Shown here in pieces: positions 25,804 through 34,859 of a stretch of DNA of 64,000 nucleotides. Every line of letters starts with the position of its first letter. Positions within the stretch are counted from its first letter, which is position 1. The DNA comes from Pararhizobium mangrovi (GTDB taxonomy: Bacteria > Pseudomonadota > Alphaproteobacteria > Rhizobiales > Rhizobiaceae). The DNA lies in contig NZ_VHLH01000012.1 of NCBI RefSeq assembly GCF_006516965.1, positions 34,944-98,943 of the forward strand. The letters run 5' to 3'. Made by a program: the position numbers and the translations under genes. Below the pieces are notes generated by a model that had not been told where the DNA came from, did no database searches, and saw only the letters and a program-made list of their open reading frames with translations.

Positions 25804-28131
25804 TTGGACGAGAAGATCAAGCCCGTGGAAGGGTTCGATGCGACGCCGACGGACAAGTCGACGTCGGAGTTCCAGGAAAGCGCCCTCTTCTTCCATCGCT
25901 ATCCACGACCGGGCAAGCTCGAGATCCAGGCGACGAAGCCGCTCGGCAACCAGCGTGATCTCGCACTGGCCTATTCGCCGGGCGTTGCGGCACCCTGTCT
26001 TGCGATCCGCGACGATCCGGATTCGGCCGCCGACTACACCGCACGCGGCAACCTCGTCGGCGTCGTCTCCAACGGTTCGGCCGTGCTTGGCCTCGGCAAT
26101 ATCGGCGCGCTCGCCTCCAAGCCCGTGATGGAAGGCAAAGCGGTGCTCTTCAAGAAGTTCGCCAATATCGACGTCTTCGACATCGAGGTGAACGCCGGCA
26201 CCGTCGACAGCATGGTCTCCGTCATCGGTTCGCTGGAGCCGACCTTCGGCGGCATCAACCTCGAGGACATCAAGGCGCCCGAATGCTTCGAGGTCGAGCA
26301 GCAACTGCGCGACAAGCTCGATATTCCCGTCTTCCACGACGATCAGCACGGCACGGCGATCATCGTTGCCGCGGCGATCCTCAACGGGCTAGAACTGGCC
26401 GGCAAGGAGATCGCCAGGGCTAAGATCGTCACCGCCGGTGCCGGTGCGGCGGCACTCGCCTGCCTCAATCTGCTGGTCGAGCTCGGCGCGAAGCGGGAAA
26501 ACATCTGGGTCCACGATCTCGAAGGCCTCGTCTACGAAGGCCGCGAAACGCTGATGGACTGCTGGAAGGAAACCTTCGCGCAGAAATCGACGAAGCGAGA
26601 CCTCGCCGAATCCATTCCCGAAGCGGACGTCTTCCTCGGTCTTTCGGCGGCCGGCGTCCTGAAGCCGGAAATGCTGGAAAAGATGGCCGAGCGACCGCTG
26701 ATCATGGCGCTCGCCAATCCGACGCCGGAAATCATGCCGGACGCCGCGCGCAAGGCACGGCCCGACGCGATGATCTGCACGGGACGGTCCGACTTTCCCA
26801 ATCAGGTCAACAACGTCCTGTGCTTTCCCTACATCTTCCGCGGCGCGCTCGATTGCGGCGCGCGCACGATCAACGAAAAGATGAAGATGGCGGCGGTAGA
26901 AGCCATCGCCGAGCTTGCGCGCGAGGAGCCTTCCGAGGTCGCCGCACGTGCCTATTCCGGTGAACCGCCGACCTTCGGGCCGGACTACCTGATCCCCTCG
27001 CCCTTCGATCCGCGGCTCATCCTGCGGATTGCGCCCGCCGTCGCGAAGGCGGCCGCCGAAAGCGGCGTCGCGAAGCGGCCGATTGCCGACATGGAGGGCT
27101 ATCTCGACCAGCTCACCCGCTTCGTCTATCGCTCGGGTCTGATCATGAAGCCGCTCTTTTCTGCCGCCAAAGCGGCGCGGAAGAAGCGTGTCGTCTTTTC
27201 GGAGGGTGAGGACGAGCGGGTGCTGCGCGCCGCGCAGGTGCTGATCGAAGAAGGCATCGCCGAGCCGATCCTGATCGGCCGGCCGGCCGTCATCGAAAGC
27301 CGCCTCGAGCGTTTTGGCCTCAAGATCCGGCCGGGCAGCGACTTCTCCGTCACGAACCCGGAAGACGACCCGCGGTTTCGCGAATATGTCGACCTTTACT
27401 TCTCGCTCGTCGGCAGGCTCGGCGTCATTCCCGAGGCGGCGCGGACCATCGTGCGCACGAATCCGACCGTCATCGGTGCGCTGTCCCTCAAGCGCGGCGA
27501 AGCGGACGCGATGATCTGCGGCGTCGAGGGGCGCTACGACCATCATCTGCGCGACGTCGCGCAGATCGTCGGCAAGTGCGAGGGCGCGCTCGACTTCTCG
27601 GCAATGAGCCTTCTGATCTCGCAGCGCGGTGCGACCTTCTTTGCCGACACCTACGTATCTTTAAACCCGACGGCCGAGGAAGTCGCCGAGACGACGGTCA
27701 TGGCCGCGCGCGAGATCCGGCGTTTCGGCATCACGCCGCGGGCCGCCCTCGTCTCGCACTCCGACTTCGGATCACGACATTCCGACAGTTCGGCCAAGAT
27801 GCGCCGGGCGATCCAGCTGGTGCGCGAACTGGATCCGGAACTCGAGGCGGACGGCGAGATGCACGGCGATTCGGCGATTTCGGAAGCGCTGCGTCAGCGC
27901 GTGATGCCGACGAGCACGCTAAGGGGCGAAGCGAACCTTCTGGTCTTCCCCAACCTCGACGCGGCAAACATCACGCTCGGCGTCCTCAAGTCGATGATGG
28001 ACAGCCTGCATGTCGGCCCGATCCTGCTCGGCAGCGCGATGCCCGCCCACATCCTCTCGCCATCGGTCACCTCGCGCGGCGTCGTGAACATGGCGACGCT
28101 CGCCGTGGTCGAGGCGTCGATCCCTGCCTGA
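25804..28131 (+). CDS. maeB: NADP-dependent malic enzyme with C-terminal phosphotransacetylase-like domain
   Basis: A 775-aa two-domain protein. Residues about 30-440 are malic enzyme (decarboxylating malate to pyruvate), with [10 protein letters not shown], the nucleotide-binding [10 protein letters not shown] and [14 protein letters not shown]. Residues about 455-775 resemble phosphate acetyltransferase ([14 protein letters not shown]), which in these fusions is usually regulatory rather than catalytic. A TTG start at 25804 is preferred because GGAGGAGAG stands six bases before it; ATG 25756 is an in-frame alternative without such a site. It supplies pyruvate and NADPH during growth on dicarboxylates. 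Confidence 0.95.
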   Translation: MDEKIKPVEGFDATPTDKSTSEFQESALFFHRYPRPGKLEIQATKPLGNQRDLALAYSPGVAAPCLAIRDDPDSAADYTARGNLVGVVSNGSAVLGLGNIGALASKPVMEGKAVLFKKFANIDVFDIEVNAGTVDSMVSVIGSLEPTFGGINLEDIKAPECFEVEQQLRDKLDIPVFHDDQHGTAIIVAAAILNGLELAGKEIARAKIVTAGAGAAALACLNLLVELGAKRENIWVHDLEGLVYEGRETLMDCWKETFAQKSTKRDLAESIPEADVFLGLSAAGVLKPEMLEKMAERPLIMALANPTPEIMPDAARKARPDAMICTGRSDFPNQVNNVLCFPYIFRGALDCGARTINEKMKMAAVEAIAELAREEPSEVAARAYSGEPPTFGPDYLIPSPFDPRLILRIAPAVAKAAAESGVAKRPIADMEGYLDQLTRFVYRSGLIMKPLFSAAKAARKKRVVFSEGEDERVLRAAQVLIEEGIAEPILIGRPAVIESRLERFGLKIRPGSDFSVTNPEDDPRFREYVDLYFSLVGRLGVIPEAARTIVRTNPTVIGALSLKRGEADAMICGVEGRYDHHLRDVAQIVGKCEGALDFSAMSLLISQRGATFFADTYVSLNPTAEEVAETTVMAAREIRRFGITPRAALVSHSDFGSRHSDSSAKMRRAIQLVRELDPELEADGEMHGDSAISEALRQRVMPTSTLRGEANLLVFPNLDAANITLGVLKSMMDSLHVGPILLGSAMPAHILSPSVTSRGVVNMATLAVVEASIPA

Positions 28132-28163
28132 ACGGCGGTAGCGCGGCGCGCCGGACTTGCCGC

Positions 28164-29537
28164 TCAGGCAGTGCCTTCCACCGGCGCGCGGTCGAAATGC
28201 ACGCGCGCGACGGTGCCTCCGCCTTCGCGCGCAAGAAGGTTCAGCCGTGCGCCATGCGCCTCGGCGACGCTGCGCACGATCGCCAAACCGAGGCCCGTGC
28301 CCCGCGCGTCATTCCGGCGAAGCGGAAAATCGCCGGCCGCGACGGCCTGCAGCTCTGCCTTGTCCATGCCGGGCCCGCGATCGGCGACGGCGAGTACGAA
28401 GGCATCCGCCTCATGCTCCAGCGACACTTCGACGGGGCACTCGTCCGGTGAGACACGTGCGGCGTTCTCGATCAGGTTGAAGAAGAGCGAACGCAGGAGA
28501 TCCTCCTCTCCCTCGATCGTCATCGGCCCGCAGACGTTGCCGATTTCCGCGCGGACGCCCTCCGTTTCGTCATTGAACTGCGTCACGCATTCCTTCGCCA
28601 ACAGGCCGAGATCGAGCGGGCGCCGCTCGATTTCCCGACGCGAGGCATCGACGCGCGCGAGCAGAAGCAACCGGGTGACGAGACGCTCCATCCGTCCGAG
28701 CGCTTCGCCCAGAAGCCCGAGCGCACGGTTTTGCTGATGCCTCTCCGGGCTTCGCTTGGCAACGTCGAGTTGGCTGCGCGAACCCGCAAGCGGCGTGCGC
28801 AACTCGTGCGAAACGAAGGAGGCGAAGGCCTTTCGCCGGGCATGGAGATCCTGCACCTCCGCGAAGAGACCGTTCATCGTATCGACGAGGCGGGCGAGTT
28901 CGCGCGGCAGACCGCGCGGCGCCGGTTCGAAGGGTCGCAGGTTTCCTGGGTCCTGGCTGGCAAGCGTCCGTTCGACATGGCGCAGCGGCGCGAGACCGCG
29001 CCAGACGGAAAGAAGCGCCAGAACGGCGAGGATAGGGATCGCAAGAAGAAGCGGCCACGCGAAGTCCACTTCGGCGAGGCGCGTACGATCCTGCCGGTCT
29101 CGCTCGTTCATCGCCACGCGCACAACGAGGCCGCGGGCGTCATCCACCCTCGTGTAGATCCGCCAGCGCATCGCATCGACCGTGCGATCGCGAAAGCCCG
29201 GGGACGGATCGCCGATCCCTTGCGGGAAATCGGGCGAACGGTGGATCAGCGCGTCGCCGGTCGTCGTCACCTCGAAGCTCGGCGGATGGCGCCAGCCATG
29301 AATGCCGGCAACCGGGTGCGGAGCCCCGAACGCCCCGGGGGAGGACGGGGAAACGTCGGTTCGGCTCACCTGAAGAAGGATGATCGCCGTGGTTTGCAGC
29401 CGTCCATCGACGTCGCGTTCGGCAACGGAACCGGCCCGCTCGTACGCGACCAGCCACCATGCTGCGAGACCCACCGCCAGCAGGCCGAGCGACAAGGCGG
29501 CAAGACGGGCATGCAGGCTCGTCCTTCTGCGCGTCAC
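28164..29537 (-). CDS. Sensor histidine kinase, QseC/PmrB type
   Basis: A 457-aa inner-membrane kinase with TM1 about 11-31, a periplasmic sensor of about 125 residues, TM2 about 158-178 and a HAMP-like linker. His244 is in FVSHELRTPL; the N box is FNLIENAARVS, then DRGPGMD and GTGLGLAI. The start is a GTG at 29537 whose last base overlaps the TGA of the response regulator (GTGA), so translation is coupled. The larger open frame upstream is antiparallel noise. It phosphorylates the regulator encoded next to it. The ligand is unknown; the neighbouring EF-hand gene suggests divalent cations. Confidence 0.92.
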   Translation of the reverse strand: MTRRRTSLHARLAALSLGLLAVGLAAWWLVAYERAGSVAERDVDGRLQTTAIILLQVSRTDVSPSSPGAFGAPHPVAGIHGWRHPPSFEVTTTGDALIHRSPDFPQGIGDPSPGFRDRTVDAMRWRIYTRVDDARGLVVRVAMNERDRQDRTRLAEVDFAWPLLLAIPILAVLALLSVWRGLAPLRHVERTLASQDPGNLRPFEPAPRGLPRELARLVDTMNGLFAEVQDLHARRKAFASFVSHELRTPLAGSRSQLDVAKRSPERHQQNRALGLLGEALGRMERLVTRLLLLARVDASRREIERRPLDLGLLAKECVTQFNDETEGVRAEIGNVCGPMTIEGEEDLLRSLFFNLIENAARVSPDECPVEVSLEHEADAFVLAVADRGPGMDKAELQAVAAGDFPLRRNDARGTGLGLAIVRSVAEAHGARLNLLAREGGGTVARVHFDRAPVEGTA

Positions 29538-30190
29538 GTCGAAAGCCGGTAGCCGAGACCGCGCAGCGTCTCGATTCGCTTCGTGCCGATCTTCGAGCGA
29601 AGCTTGTGGATGAGTACCTGGACGCTGTTGCTCTCGGGCATGGCGTTCCAGCCGTAAAGCAGTGATTCCAGCCGTTCCGGGGAGACGGGCCGGCCGGGAT
29701 GTTCCATCAGCGTTTCGAGAATGGCGAATTCGTAGGCGGAAAGGTCGAGAGGTTCGTCGGCGAGCCAGGCCATGCGGTTTTCGCGTTCCAGATGGAGCGC
29801 CCCGCACGACATTCGATTGTCCGCCTTGCCGGCCGCTCGCCGCTGCAATGCCCGCAGCCGCGCCAGGATCTGGTCGAGTTCGGCCGGCTTGACGACGTAG
29901 TCGTCCGCGCCGGTATCGAGCGCGGCGATGCACTGCGCGTTGTCGCCGGTCGCGGTCAGCACCAGGACAGGAAGGGAATTTTCGCGCGAACGCCAATCGG
30001 CAAGCACGTCCATCCCGGAACGCGAGGGAAGCGCGAGATCGAGGATCGCCACGTCGAAGCGCTCGCGATCGACCGCGATCGCGGCATCTTCGCCGTCTTC
30101 GAGCCAGTCGACCGTATGTCCCTCGAGCGTCAGCCCGGTTCTGAGCCCGTCGCCGAGAACCCTGTCGTCTTCGACGAGAAGAATACGCAC
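29534..30190 (-). CDS. Response regulator, OmpR/QseB type
   Basis: A 218-aa protein. The receiver domain has acidic residues at 7-9, phospho-acceptor Asp51, Thr79 and Lys101. A C-terminal winged-helix DNA-binding domain (EFAILETLMEHPGRPVSPER, then VQVLIHKLRSKIGTKRIETL) closely resembles QseB/PmrA. The common Lys-Pro-Phe after Lys101 is Lys-Pro-Ala here. It is first in the operon with the kinase. The intergenic region upstream has a candidate direct-repeat operator at 30284-30300, so it may control itself and the divergent exported proteins. Confidence 0.93.
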   Translation of the reverse strand: MRILLVEDDRVLGDGLRTGLTLEGHTVDWLEDGEDAAIAVDRERFDVAILDLALPSRSGMDVLADWRSRENSLPVLVLTATGDNAQCIAALDTGADDYVVKPAELDQILARLRALQRRAAGKADNRMSCGALHLERENRMAWLADEPLDLSAYEFAILETLMEHPGRPVSPERLESLLYGWNAMPESNSVQVLIHKLRSKIGTKRIETLRGLGYRLST

Positions 30191-30283
30191 GCCGTCTCCT
30201 GTCTTTCACGAACTCCGGCGCGGTGCCGTCGCGCTCAACGCTTCGCCGATACGGCGGTTTCGATTTTCCAAGAAAAAAGACGG

Positions 30284-30300
30284 ACTAAGGTTCAGTTAAT
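30284..30300 (-). promoter_or_regulatory. Candidate QseB/PmrA-type direct repeat
   Basis: On the minus strand ATTAAC and CTTAGT are separated by five bases. This is the 11-bp phasing of OmpR/PmrA-type half-sites and resembles the CTTAAK-N5-CTTAAK family consensus. It lies 94 bases before the regulator gene and 76 before the EF-hand gene, positioned to control both. It is degenerate and unconfirmed. Confidence 0.35.
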
Positions 30301-30375
30301 CTCGGGGCCGCACCTCGCCGGTCTGGACGGTGACGTATCCCCTCGCCGCCGCCCGAACCCCCGAAGGAGGACACC

Positions 30376-30750
30376 ATGAAGAAAGCCCTCATCATCGCCG
30401 TCGCGACGACCCTTGCGCTCGGTGCGACCCCGTCTCTCGCCAAGAGCTTCTCCGCGCAGGACGCGGACGGCAACGGCCAGATCTCGCGGGACGAGTTCTA
30501 CAGCTCCGCAGCCGACAACGGCACGTTTTCGGACTGGGACACGACCAATGACGGCCTCATCGACGAAAACGAGTTCGGCGCGCTCGACCGCGACTGGAGC
30601 TTCGCCGACTGGGATACCGACGGCAACGACTACCTCGACAGCGGCGAATTCTACGACGGTTACTACGCCTCGTACGATGCCAACGAGGACGGTCACTGGG
30701 ACAACGGCGAATGGGACGACGCAGGCGAAAACGGCCTGTTCGACTTCTGA
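30376..30750 (+). CDS. Exported four-EF-hand calcium-binding protein
   Basis: A 124-aa acidic protein with a signal peptide (residues 1-22). Four 12-residue EF-hand loops lie at 29-40, 55-66, 80-91 and 101-112, each starting with Asp and ending with Glu (for example DADGNGQISRDE). Helices flanking the loops are short and Trp/Tyr-rich. It probably buffers or senses Ca2+ in the periplasm. It is divergent from the QseBC-type regulator/kinase pair and 87 nt upstream of a second small exported protein. GGAGG precedes the ATG at good distance. Confidence 0.88.
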   Translation: MKKALIIAVATTLALGATPSLAKSFSAQDADGNGQISRDEFYSSAADNGTFSDWDTTNDGLIDENEFGALDRDWSFADWDTDGNDYLDSGEFYDGYYASYDANEDGHWDNGEWDDAGENGLFDF

Positions 30751-30772
30751 TCTCGAGAACCATTCGCAAGAA

Positions 30773-30813
30773 CCGGCGTCGCTAGGCGCCGGTCGATACC
30801 GGCATCTTGCCGG
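30773..30813 (+). other. Tandem hairpins between the two small exported-protein genes
   Basis: Two 6-bp perfect stems occur back to back: 30773-30778 with 30787-30792, and 30799-30804 with 30808-30813. No T-run follows, so they are more likely RNA-stability or partial-attenuation elements than terminators. Confidence 0.35.
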
Positions 30814-30837
30814 AGCAACCCTGAAAGGGAGAGTGTC

Positions 30838-31188
30838 ATGAACATGAAGAAGATCGTTCTCGCCGGCACGGCCATCGCCTGCCTCGCGGCTGGTCCCGCC
30901 CTTGCGCAATCGAACGGCGACAGCGGTTCGAACAACGGCGGCAAGGCCATGTCGAAGGCCGACATGGTGGCCTCTCAGGACAAGATCCTAAAGATGCTGG
31001 ACAAGGCCGGCTACAGCGACTCGAAGGTCATGGACGCCGCCTACATGGTCCAGACCACGACGCCGGACGGCGAACAGGTCATCATGATGGTCGATACGAG
31101 CGGCCGCGTTCTCGGTGCCCGCCCGCAGTCCGGTCAGTCGAACGACGGCCAGTCCAAGTCCGACGACAGCGACGGCTCGTCGAACTGA
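30838..31188 (+). CDS. Small exported PepSY-like protein
   Basis: A 116-aa protein with a signal peptide (residues 1-23). One helix-beta unit follows (about 45-93: QDKILKMLDKAGYSD, then beta strands ending MVDTSGRVLGAR) that resembles a PepSY_2-like domain, then a Ser/Asp/Gly-rich tail. I cannot prove the family by eye. PepSY-type proteins often lie beside QseBC-like systems, which supports the reading. It is second in a likely two-gene unit with the EF-hand gene; GGGAGAG stands before the ATG. Confidence 0.72.
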   Translation: MNMKKIVLAGTAIACLAAGPALAQSNGDSGSNNGGKAMSKADMVASQDKILKMLDKAGYSDSKVMDAAYMVQTTTPDGEQVIMMVDTSGRVLGARPQSGQSNDGQSKSDDSDGSSN

Positions 31189-31216
31189 CGAGCGAAGACG
31201 CTTCCAGACCAGCAAC

Positions 31217-31286
31217 CCGGCGGGCGCTCCTTGGCTCCGCCGGCGGAAGATCCGGCGCTTTCCTTCGATCCGACGCCGGATCTTCC
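31217..31286 (+). terminator. Two consecutive GC-rich hairpins downstream of the PepSY-like gene
   Basis: The stems are 7 bp (31217-31223 with 31237-31243) and a perfect 13 bp (31245-31257 with 31274-31286). They begin 29 bases after the stop codon. There is no T-tract, so Rho-independent termination is uncertain; 3'-end protection is an alternative. Confidence 0.4.
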
Positions 31287-31422
31287 ACCCCATGCGGGAC
31301 CTTGCGCCCGACAGCTGCCCATCGACACCGACTGATCGGCAAAGGCGCCGCCTGTCACGCGGCTGAAACAAAGCTTCGATAGATTTCGACCGATCCGCAA
31401 CGTGCACGGGACGCAAACCGCC

Positions 31423-31530
31423 ATGTCCAGCGCTGTCGCCTGTCGAACCGCCTTCGTCGTCGCCACCGTCGCCTATCTGGCATGGGCAGTGCCCTACGGC
31501 ATCGACACGCTTGTCTGGGGCATGATGTAG
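31423..31530 (+). CDS. Possible 35-residue membrane microprotein
   Basis: A 35-codon frame from ATG to TAG. It encodes a short N-terminus, a hydrophobic segment (about residues 10-25, AFVVATVAYLAWAVPYG) and an aromatic/Met C-terminal end. Composition is that of a single-pass membrane peptide. The ribosome-binding site is weak (GGGACG about ten bases upstream). I recognise no family, and conservation is untested. Confidence 0.35.
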   Translation: MSSAVACRTAFVVATVAYLAWAVPYGIDTLVWGMM

Positions 31531-31759
31531 CGCGATCGATTACGATCGACGCTTTCCCGGCTCATCGAAGCGGCGTGCTTGTTTTACTTCAAAGATATGA
31601 CATGCGGTCAGGAGGCATCGGGCTTTGCGATCGACGATGCACGCATCGGTAATACGAGCGTAAGCAATTCCGCTACGCGATCCGGGAAAGGCTCGGAGCA
31701 TACGGCTAGGTTGCCGCATGGTCGATCGAAGCCTATCGTTTCGTTTCCGAGAAGAAAAC

Positions 31760-31844
31760 TGGTGCGGTCGAGAAGACTCGAACTTCCACGGGTTGCCCCA
31801 CAGCGACCTCAACGCTGCGCGTCTACCAATTCCGCCACGACCGC
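31760..31844 (-). tRNA. tRNA-Leu (anticodon GAG)
   Basis: An 85-nt gene with encoded CCA (31760-31762). The acceptor arm GCGGTCG pairs with CGACCGC. The anticodon stem CAGCG/CGCTG encloses loop TTGAGGT, giving GAG, which reads CUU/CUC Leu codons. A long variable arm (GTGGGGCAACCCGT) and T-loop GTTCGAGTC are typical of tRNA-Leu. A promoter candidate lies at 31877-31905. Confidence 0.97.
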
Positions 31845-31876
31845 ACGTGGTAGAAGCCGGCTTGCCGGCGGCCGGG

Positions 31877-31905
31877 ATGTAGCAAACGCCCCTCGCCTTG
31901 CCAAG
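31877..31905 (-). promoter_or_regulatory. Candidate tRNA-Leu promoter
   Basis: CTTGGC, 17 bases, then CTACAT on the minus strand, 33 bases before the mature tRNA 5' end. This is close to the rhizobial housekeeping consensus CTTGAC-N17-CTATAT. Confidence 0.5.
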
Positions 31906-32005
31906 GCCGGCCAAAGAGATTTTTCGTTGCGATCGCCATCGTCGTTCAAGGGCTTGCCCGCTGCGCACACGCTTGCCAAATGAGAACGGCAAGGAGATCG
32001 CTTTA

Positions 32006-32740
32006 ATGAACCGCGACGACATCGACTTGGTTTTCCGGGCTGAGGCCGGCGCGCCGCCGGTGCGTTGGCGCATCGCCTCCGGCCTGACCGACTACGCCGA
32101 AGCCGTCGCCTTCATGGAGCACGAAGCGGCCGCGATCGCCGACGGTGAAGCCGACGAACTCGTCTGGCTCGTGGAGCATCCGCCGGTCTATACCGCGGGG
32201 ACGAGCGCGACCGACGATGGCCTGATCGACGCAGCGCGCTTTCCGGTCCATCGAACGGGCCGTGGCGGCGAATACACCTATCACGGCCCCGGCCAGCGCG
32301 TCGCCTACGTGATGCTCGACCTGAAGCGCCGCCGGCAGGACGTGCGCGCCTTCGTTTCGGCTCTCGAAGCGCTGATCATCCAGACACTCGGTGCCATGAA
32401 CGTGACGGGCGAGCGGCGCGAGGATCGCGTCGGCGTGTGGGTGCGCCGGCCGGAACGCCCAGCGCTTGCCGACGGAAGCATGGCGGAGGACAAGATCGCC
32501 GCACTCGGCGTGCGCCTTCGCAGATGGGTCAGCTTCCACGGCCTTGCGCTCAACGTCGCGCCGGACCTCGAGCATTTTTCCGGAATCGTGCCGTGCGGCA
32601 TTTCACAATACGGCGTGACGAGCCTCGAGGATCTCGGCATTCTCGTCGGCATGCCGGAAGTCGACGTCATCCTGCGCCGATCCTTCGAGGAAATCTTCGG
32701 CCCGACCGCAGACGATGCAATGCGGCCGGCAGCCGAATAG
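32006..32740 (+). CDS. lipB: Octanoyl-[ACP]:protein N-octanoyltransferase LipB
   Basis: A 244-aa LipB that moves octanoate from acyl carrier protein to lipoyl domains of 2-oxoacid dehydrogenases and GcvH. The [12 protein letters not shown] motif, the catalytic Lys163 ([11 protein letters not shown]) and Cys197 ([11 protein letters not shown]) are present. ATG 32006 has AAGGAGAT seven bases upstream; the longer frame upstream overlaps the tRNA promoter and is rejected. It is convergent with pccA, 21 nt apart. lipA is not in the window. Confidence 0.95.
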   Translation: MNRDDIDLVFRAEAGAPPVRWRIASGLTDYAEAVAFMEHEAAAIADGEADELVWLVEHPPVYTAGTSATDDGLIDAARFPVHRTGRGGEYTYHGPGQRVAYVMLDLKRRRQDVRAFVSALEALIIQTLGAMNVTGERREDRVGVWVRRPERPALADGSMAEDKIAALGVRLRRWVSFHGLALNVAPDLEHFSGIVPCGISQYGVTSLEDLGILVGMPEVDVILRRSFEEIFGPTADDAMRPAAE

Positions 32741-32761
32741 ACAGCGCGCCGCGGTCCGTCT

Positions 32762-34774
32762 TCAGGCGAATTCCATGATGACGGCATCGACGGCAAGGCT
32801 GTCGCCCGGTGCCGCAAGAACCTTCTCGATGGTCACGTCGCGCTCGGCCTTCAGCACGTTTTCCATCTTCATCGCCTCGACGACGGCAAGCGTTTCACCA
32901 GCCTTGATCTCCTGCCCCTCCTCCACGGCAAGCGAGACCAAGAGGCCCGGCATCGGGCACAGAAGCATCCTGCTTGTGTCCGAGGCGGCCTTTTCCGGCA
33001 TCAGACGGTCGAGTTCGGCAAGGCGCGGCGTATAGACCCGCACATTCGCCGAAAGCCCCTGCCAGTCGATCCTGAGACCGTTCGGCACGGGGCGAAGCTG
33101 CGCCGCAACGGCACGCTCGCCGATACGGCCCCGCCAGACCGCCTCGCCCGGCCGCCACTGCGTGGCCACATGCATACGTTCGCCATCCTCGCGTCCGATC
33201 GTGAGGTCGAGGGGCGAGCCCGGCGTTCCTCCCTCGACGGCGAGCGGCAGATAGCGATCGCCGACACGCACGACCCAGTCCCGGCGAAGCTGGCCCGGAT
33301 GCGGAGCGACACGATCGTTGAACCGGTCGAGCCGGTCCTTGCGCACGAGCTCCGCCGTCAGCGCGACGATGGCGATCACGGTCGCCTCGTCCTCGTCCGC
33401 TTCCGGCGCGACGAACCCTTCCGGATATTCTTCGGGAATGAAGGCGGTCGTAAGCCTGCCTTCGCGCCAGCGTGGATGGCGCATCAGGGCGGCGAGAAAC
33501 GGGATGTTGTGGTTGATGCCGTCGATCACGAACGAATCGAGCGCTTCCCCCATCGCATCGATGGCCGCCTCGCGCGTCCCGGCCCACGTGCACAGTTTCG
33601 CGATCATCGGATCGTAGAAGCGGCTGATCTCCGCGCCTTCGAAGACACCCGTGTCGTTGCGCACGAACGCGTCGCCGCGCGGTCCTTCCTCCGGCGGACG
33701 ATATCGCGTCAGCCGGCCGATCGAAGGCAGGAACCCCCGGAACGGGTCTTCGGCGTAGACGCGCGACTCGACCGCCCATCCGTTCGCGCGGATATCGCCC
33801 TGCGCGATCGACAGCTCTTCACCGTTCGCCACGCGAATCATCTGTTCCACGAGATCGACGCCGGTCACGAGTTCGGTGACGGGATGCTCGACCTGCAGGC
33901 GCGTGTTCATCTCGAGAAAGTAAAAATCGCGGTCACGATCCACGATGAATTCGACCGTGCCGGCGCTTCGATAATCGACCGCCTTCGCCAGCGCCACCGC
34001 TTGTGCACCCATCTCGGCGCGCGTCTTAGCATCGAGGAAAGGCGACGGCGCCTCTTCGACAACCTTCTGGTTGCGCCGCTGGATCGAGCACTCGCGCTCG
34101 CCGAGATGAATGACGTTGCCATGCGTATCGGCGAGGACCTGGATCTCGATGTGCCGCGGTTCGAGCACGAACTTCTCGATGAAGACCCGCTCGTCGCCGA
34201 AGGACGACCGCGCTTCCGAGCGCGCCCGTTCGAAGCCGTCGCGAACCTCCGTTTCGTCGTACGCGACGCGCATGCCTTTCCCGCCACCGCCGGCCGAGGC
34301 CTTGATCATGACGGGATAGCCGATCCCGGCTGCGATCGCGTGCGCGTGGTCGGCGTCTTCGACCGTCCCTTCGGAACCGGGGACGACGTTCACGCCGGCC
34401 GTCGAAGCGAACCGCTTGGACTCGATCTTGTCGCCCATGACGTGGATCGCCTTCGGCGCCGGGCCGATGAAGGCAATCCCTTCGGCTTCGAGCGCTTCGC
34501 AGAACGCGGCTCGCTCGGAAAGGAAGCCGTAACCCGGATGAACCGCTTCCGCGCCAGTCCGCTTGCAGGCATCGAGAATACGCTCGATCGAAAGATAGCT
34601 GTCTGCAGAAGCCGATCCGCCGATGTGAACGGCCTCGTCCGCCACTGCGACGTGAAGGGATTTCGCATCGGCGTCCGAAAACACCGCGACCGTCGCAATG
34701 CCCATCCGGCGCGCGGTCTTGATGACACGGCAGGCGATCTCTCCGCGATTGGCGATCAGGATCTTCGAAAACAT
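32762..34774 (-). CDS. pccA: Propionyl-CoA carboxylase, biotin-containing alpha subunit PccA
   Basis: A 670-aa protein. The biotin carboxylase domain (1-450) opens MFSKILIANRGEIACRV, with the ATP-grasp Gly-loop SAGGGGKGMRVA and EMNTRLQVEHPVTE. A BT linker region (about 500-600) and a biotinyl domain with Lys636 in EAMKMEN follow. Length and BT linker fit PCC better than methylcrotonyl- or acetyl-CoA carboxylase. ATG 34774 follows GGGGGAG; an in-frame GTG three codons upstream is rejected. It carboxylates propionyl-CoA to methylmalonyl-CoA with PccB, encoded 5.7 kb upstream in transcription order rather than adjacent. Confidence 0.94.
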   Translation of the reverse strand: MFSKILIANRGEIACRVIKTARRMGIATVAVFSDADAKSLHVAVADEAVHIGGSASADSYLSIERILDACKRTGAEAVHPGYGFLSERAAFCEALEAEGIAFIGPAPKAIHVMGDKIESKRFASTAGVNVVPGSEGTVEDADHAHAIAAGIGYPVMIKASAGGGGKGMRVAYDETEVRDGFERARSEARSSFGDERVFIEKFVLEPRHIEIQVLADTHGNVIHLGERECSIQRRNQKVVEEAPSPFLDAKTRAEMGAQAVALAKAVDYRSAGTVEFIVDRDRDFYFLEMNTRLQVEHPVTELVTGVDLVEQMIRVANGEELSIAQGDIRANGWAVESRVYAEDPFRGFLPSIGRLTRYRPPEEGPRGDAFVRNDTGVFEGAEISRFYDPMIAKLCTWAGTREAAIDAMGEALDSFVIDGINHNIPFLAALMRHPRWREGRLTTAFIPEEYPEGFVAPEADEDEATVIAIVALTAELVRKDRLDRFNDRVAPHPGQLRRDWVVRVGDRYLPLAVEGGTPGSPLDLTIGREDGERMHVATQWRPGEAVWRGRIGERAVAAQLRPVPNGLRIDWQGLSANVRVYTPRLAELDRLMPEKAASDTSRMLLCPMPGLLVSLAVEEGQEIKAGETLAVVEAMKMENVLKAERDVTIEKVLAAPGDSLAVDAVIMEFA

Positions 34775-34859
34775 GAACCGCACTCCCCCGATGTTCGCCT
34801 TTCAGTCTTAGCCCGTTCGCCCGTAAGCCGGCAATGACGCGGTCGAAGCGGGCTCTCGA

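Larger units (their letters stand above)
31189..31759. other. Intergenic region between the PepSY-like gene and tRNA-Leu
   Basis: About 570 bases contain the hairpin pair at 31217-31286 and the possible microprotein at 31423-31530. The rest (31531-31759) contains no gene I can support; it includes the 3' flank of the minus-strand tRNA without a clear terminator. Confidence 0.5.

Noticed and set aside
33170..34837. 555-codon plus-strand frame opposite pccA
   Set aside because: It is antisense to complete PccA with ATP-grasp and biotin motifs.
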